Notes under the pieces: generated by a model | Database searches by the model: none | What the model was told of the DNA's origin: nothing | The model's input: the letters and a program-made list of their open reading frames with translations, nothing else | Shown here: in pieces, positions 63,826 through 64,000 of the stretch | Layout: every line of letters begins with the position of its first letter | Position numbering within the stretch: position 1 is the stretch's first letter | Made by a program: the position numbers and the translations under genes | Assembly (NCBI GenBank): GCA_963805305.1 | Contig: CAWDTM010000003.1 | Location: 434,001-498,000, forward strand | Direction of reading: 5' to 3' | DNA: 64,000 nt | DNA from: CAVXEH01 sp963805305 | GTDB taxonomy: Bacteria > Chloroflexota > Limnocylindria > QHBO01

Positions 63826-64000
63826 GCACGCGGACCACGAGCCCTTCGCCCGACGTCGGCTTCGAGCGGCTCTTCGCGGAGCACTCGCAGCCCATCTACA
63901 TCTACGTCCTGCGGATGGTGGGTGACGCCGACCGCGCCGCCGACATCACGCAGGACACGTTCATCAAGGCCTACCGCAAGCTGGACACCCTGACCGATGA
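63822..64000 (+). CDS. ECF RNA polymerase sigma factor (3' end outside window)
   Basis: The first 59 codons of an ECF sigma factor. After a short Ser/Thr/Pro start, region 2 begins: FERLFAEHSQPIYIYVLRMV, then DRAADITQDTFIKAYRKLD, the typical core-binding helix. GGGGGATC precedes ATG 63822, and GTG 63780 would add 14 residues. It continues beyond the right edge, so region 4 and any anti-sigma gene are not seen. Confidence 0.9.
   Translation, partial: MSTRTTSPSPDVGFERLFAEHSQPIYIYVLRMVGDADRAADITQDTFIKAYRKLDTLTD

Overview
This is a very GC-rich, gene-dense bacterial chromosome segment. Most genes are separated by a few bases or overlap by ATGA or GTGA, and no gap between genes exceeds about 260 bases. 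The content is core metabolism with no phage, insertion sequence or CRISPR array. Prolipoprotein diacylglyceryl transferase, several lipobox proteins, a SUF iron-sulfur operon, actinobacterial-style protein-bound cysteine synthesis (CysM, CysO, Mec, MoeZ) and an ATP-type PEP carboxykinase suggest a deep-branching Gram-positive-like lineage. My best guess is a Chloroflexota (Limnocylindria-like) organism, with Actinobacteriota as the alternative. That is inference from gene content, not from a marker tree.

Layout. 1-10.2 kb: truncated ABC-F ATPase, EamA transporter, aspartokinase with a HAD phosphatase, MutY with a peroxiredoxin-like protein, an alcohol dehydrogenase, a DnaJ fusion, SseB and glutamyl-tRNA synthetase. 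10.3-24 kb: small stress-type proteins, asparaginase II, bactofilin, uracil phosphoribosyltransferase, an arsenate-reductase-like phosphatase, a Nudix hydrolase, the mdh-gltA TCA pair and cystathionine gamma-synthase. 24-35 kb: membrane proteins, methylmalonate-semialdehyde dehydrogenase, a cysteine synthase, Lgt, an MFS transporter, M20 and M24 peptidases and a MerR-type regulator. 34.8-44.2 kb: one long minus-strand sulfur cluster, sufB-sufD-Rieske-rrf2-sufC-sufS-sufU followed, after a leader with a short Cys-containing ORF and a 16-base palindrome, by moeZ-cysO-cysM-mec. 44.2-52.9 kb: an N-acetyltransferase/FAD reductase/DUF885 operon, RsgA, DinB, a two-component system with a secreted partner and a secreted metalloprotease. 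53.1-64 kb: tRNA-Gly(CCC), a second EamA transporter, an LPG-synthase-like membrane protein, an ECF sigma/anti-sigma/secreted repeat-protein group, pckA, OsmC, two GalT/HIT-fold genes and the start of another ECF sigma gene at the right edge.

How genes work together. In the sulfur cluster, SufS/SufU and the rhodanese domain of MoeZ can supply sulfur both to the SufBCD scaffold and to the carrier protein CysO. CysM would join CysO-thiocarboxylate to an activated serine, and Mec would release cysteine. CysO ends in Gly-Gly-Ala-Arg rather than Gly-Gly, so it probably has to be trimmed first, with Mec the obvious candidate.

Regulation. Many start codons lie 6-10 bases after a hexamer of form TAnnnT preceded by G or C, which is the expected geometry for leaderless transcripts. 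These hexamers fix several start codons. A 17-base near-palindrome, AAGTCTT-N3-AAGASTK, occurs three times: twice between gltX and a small gene, and once upstream of mmsA.
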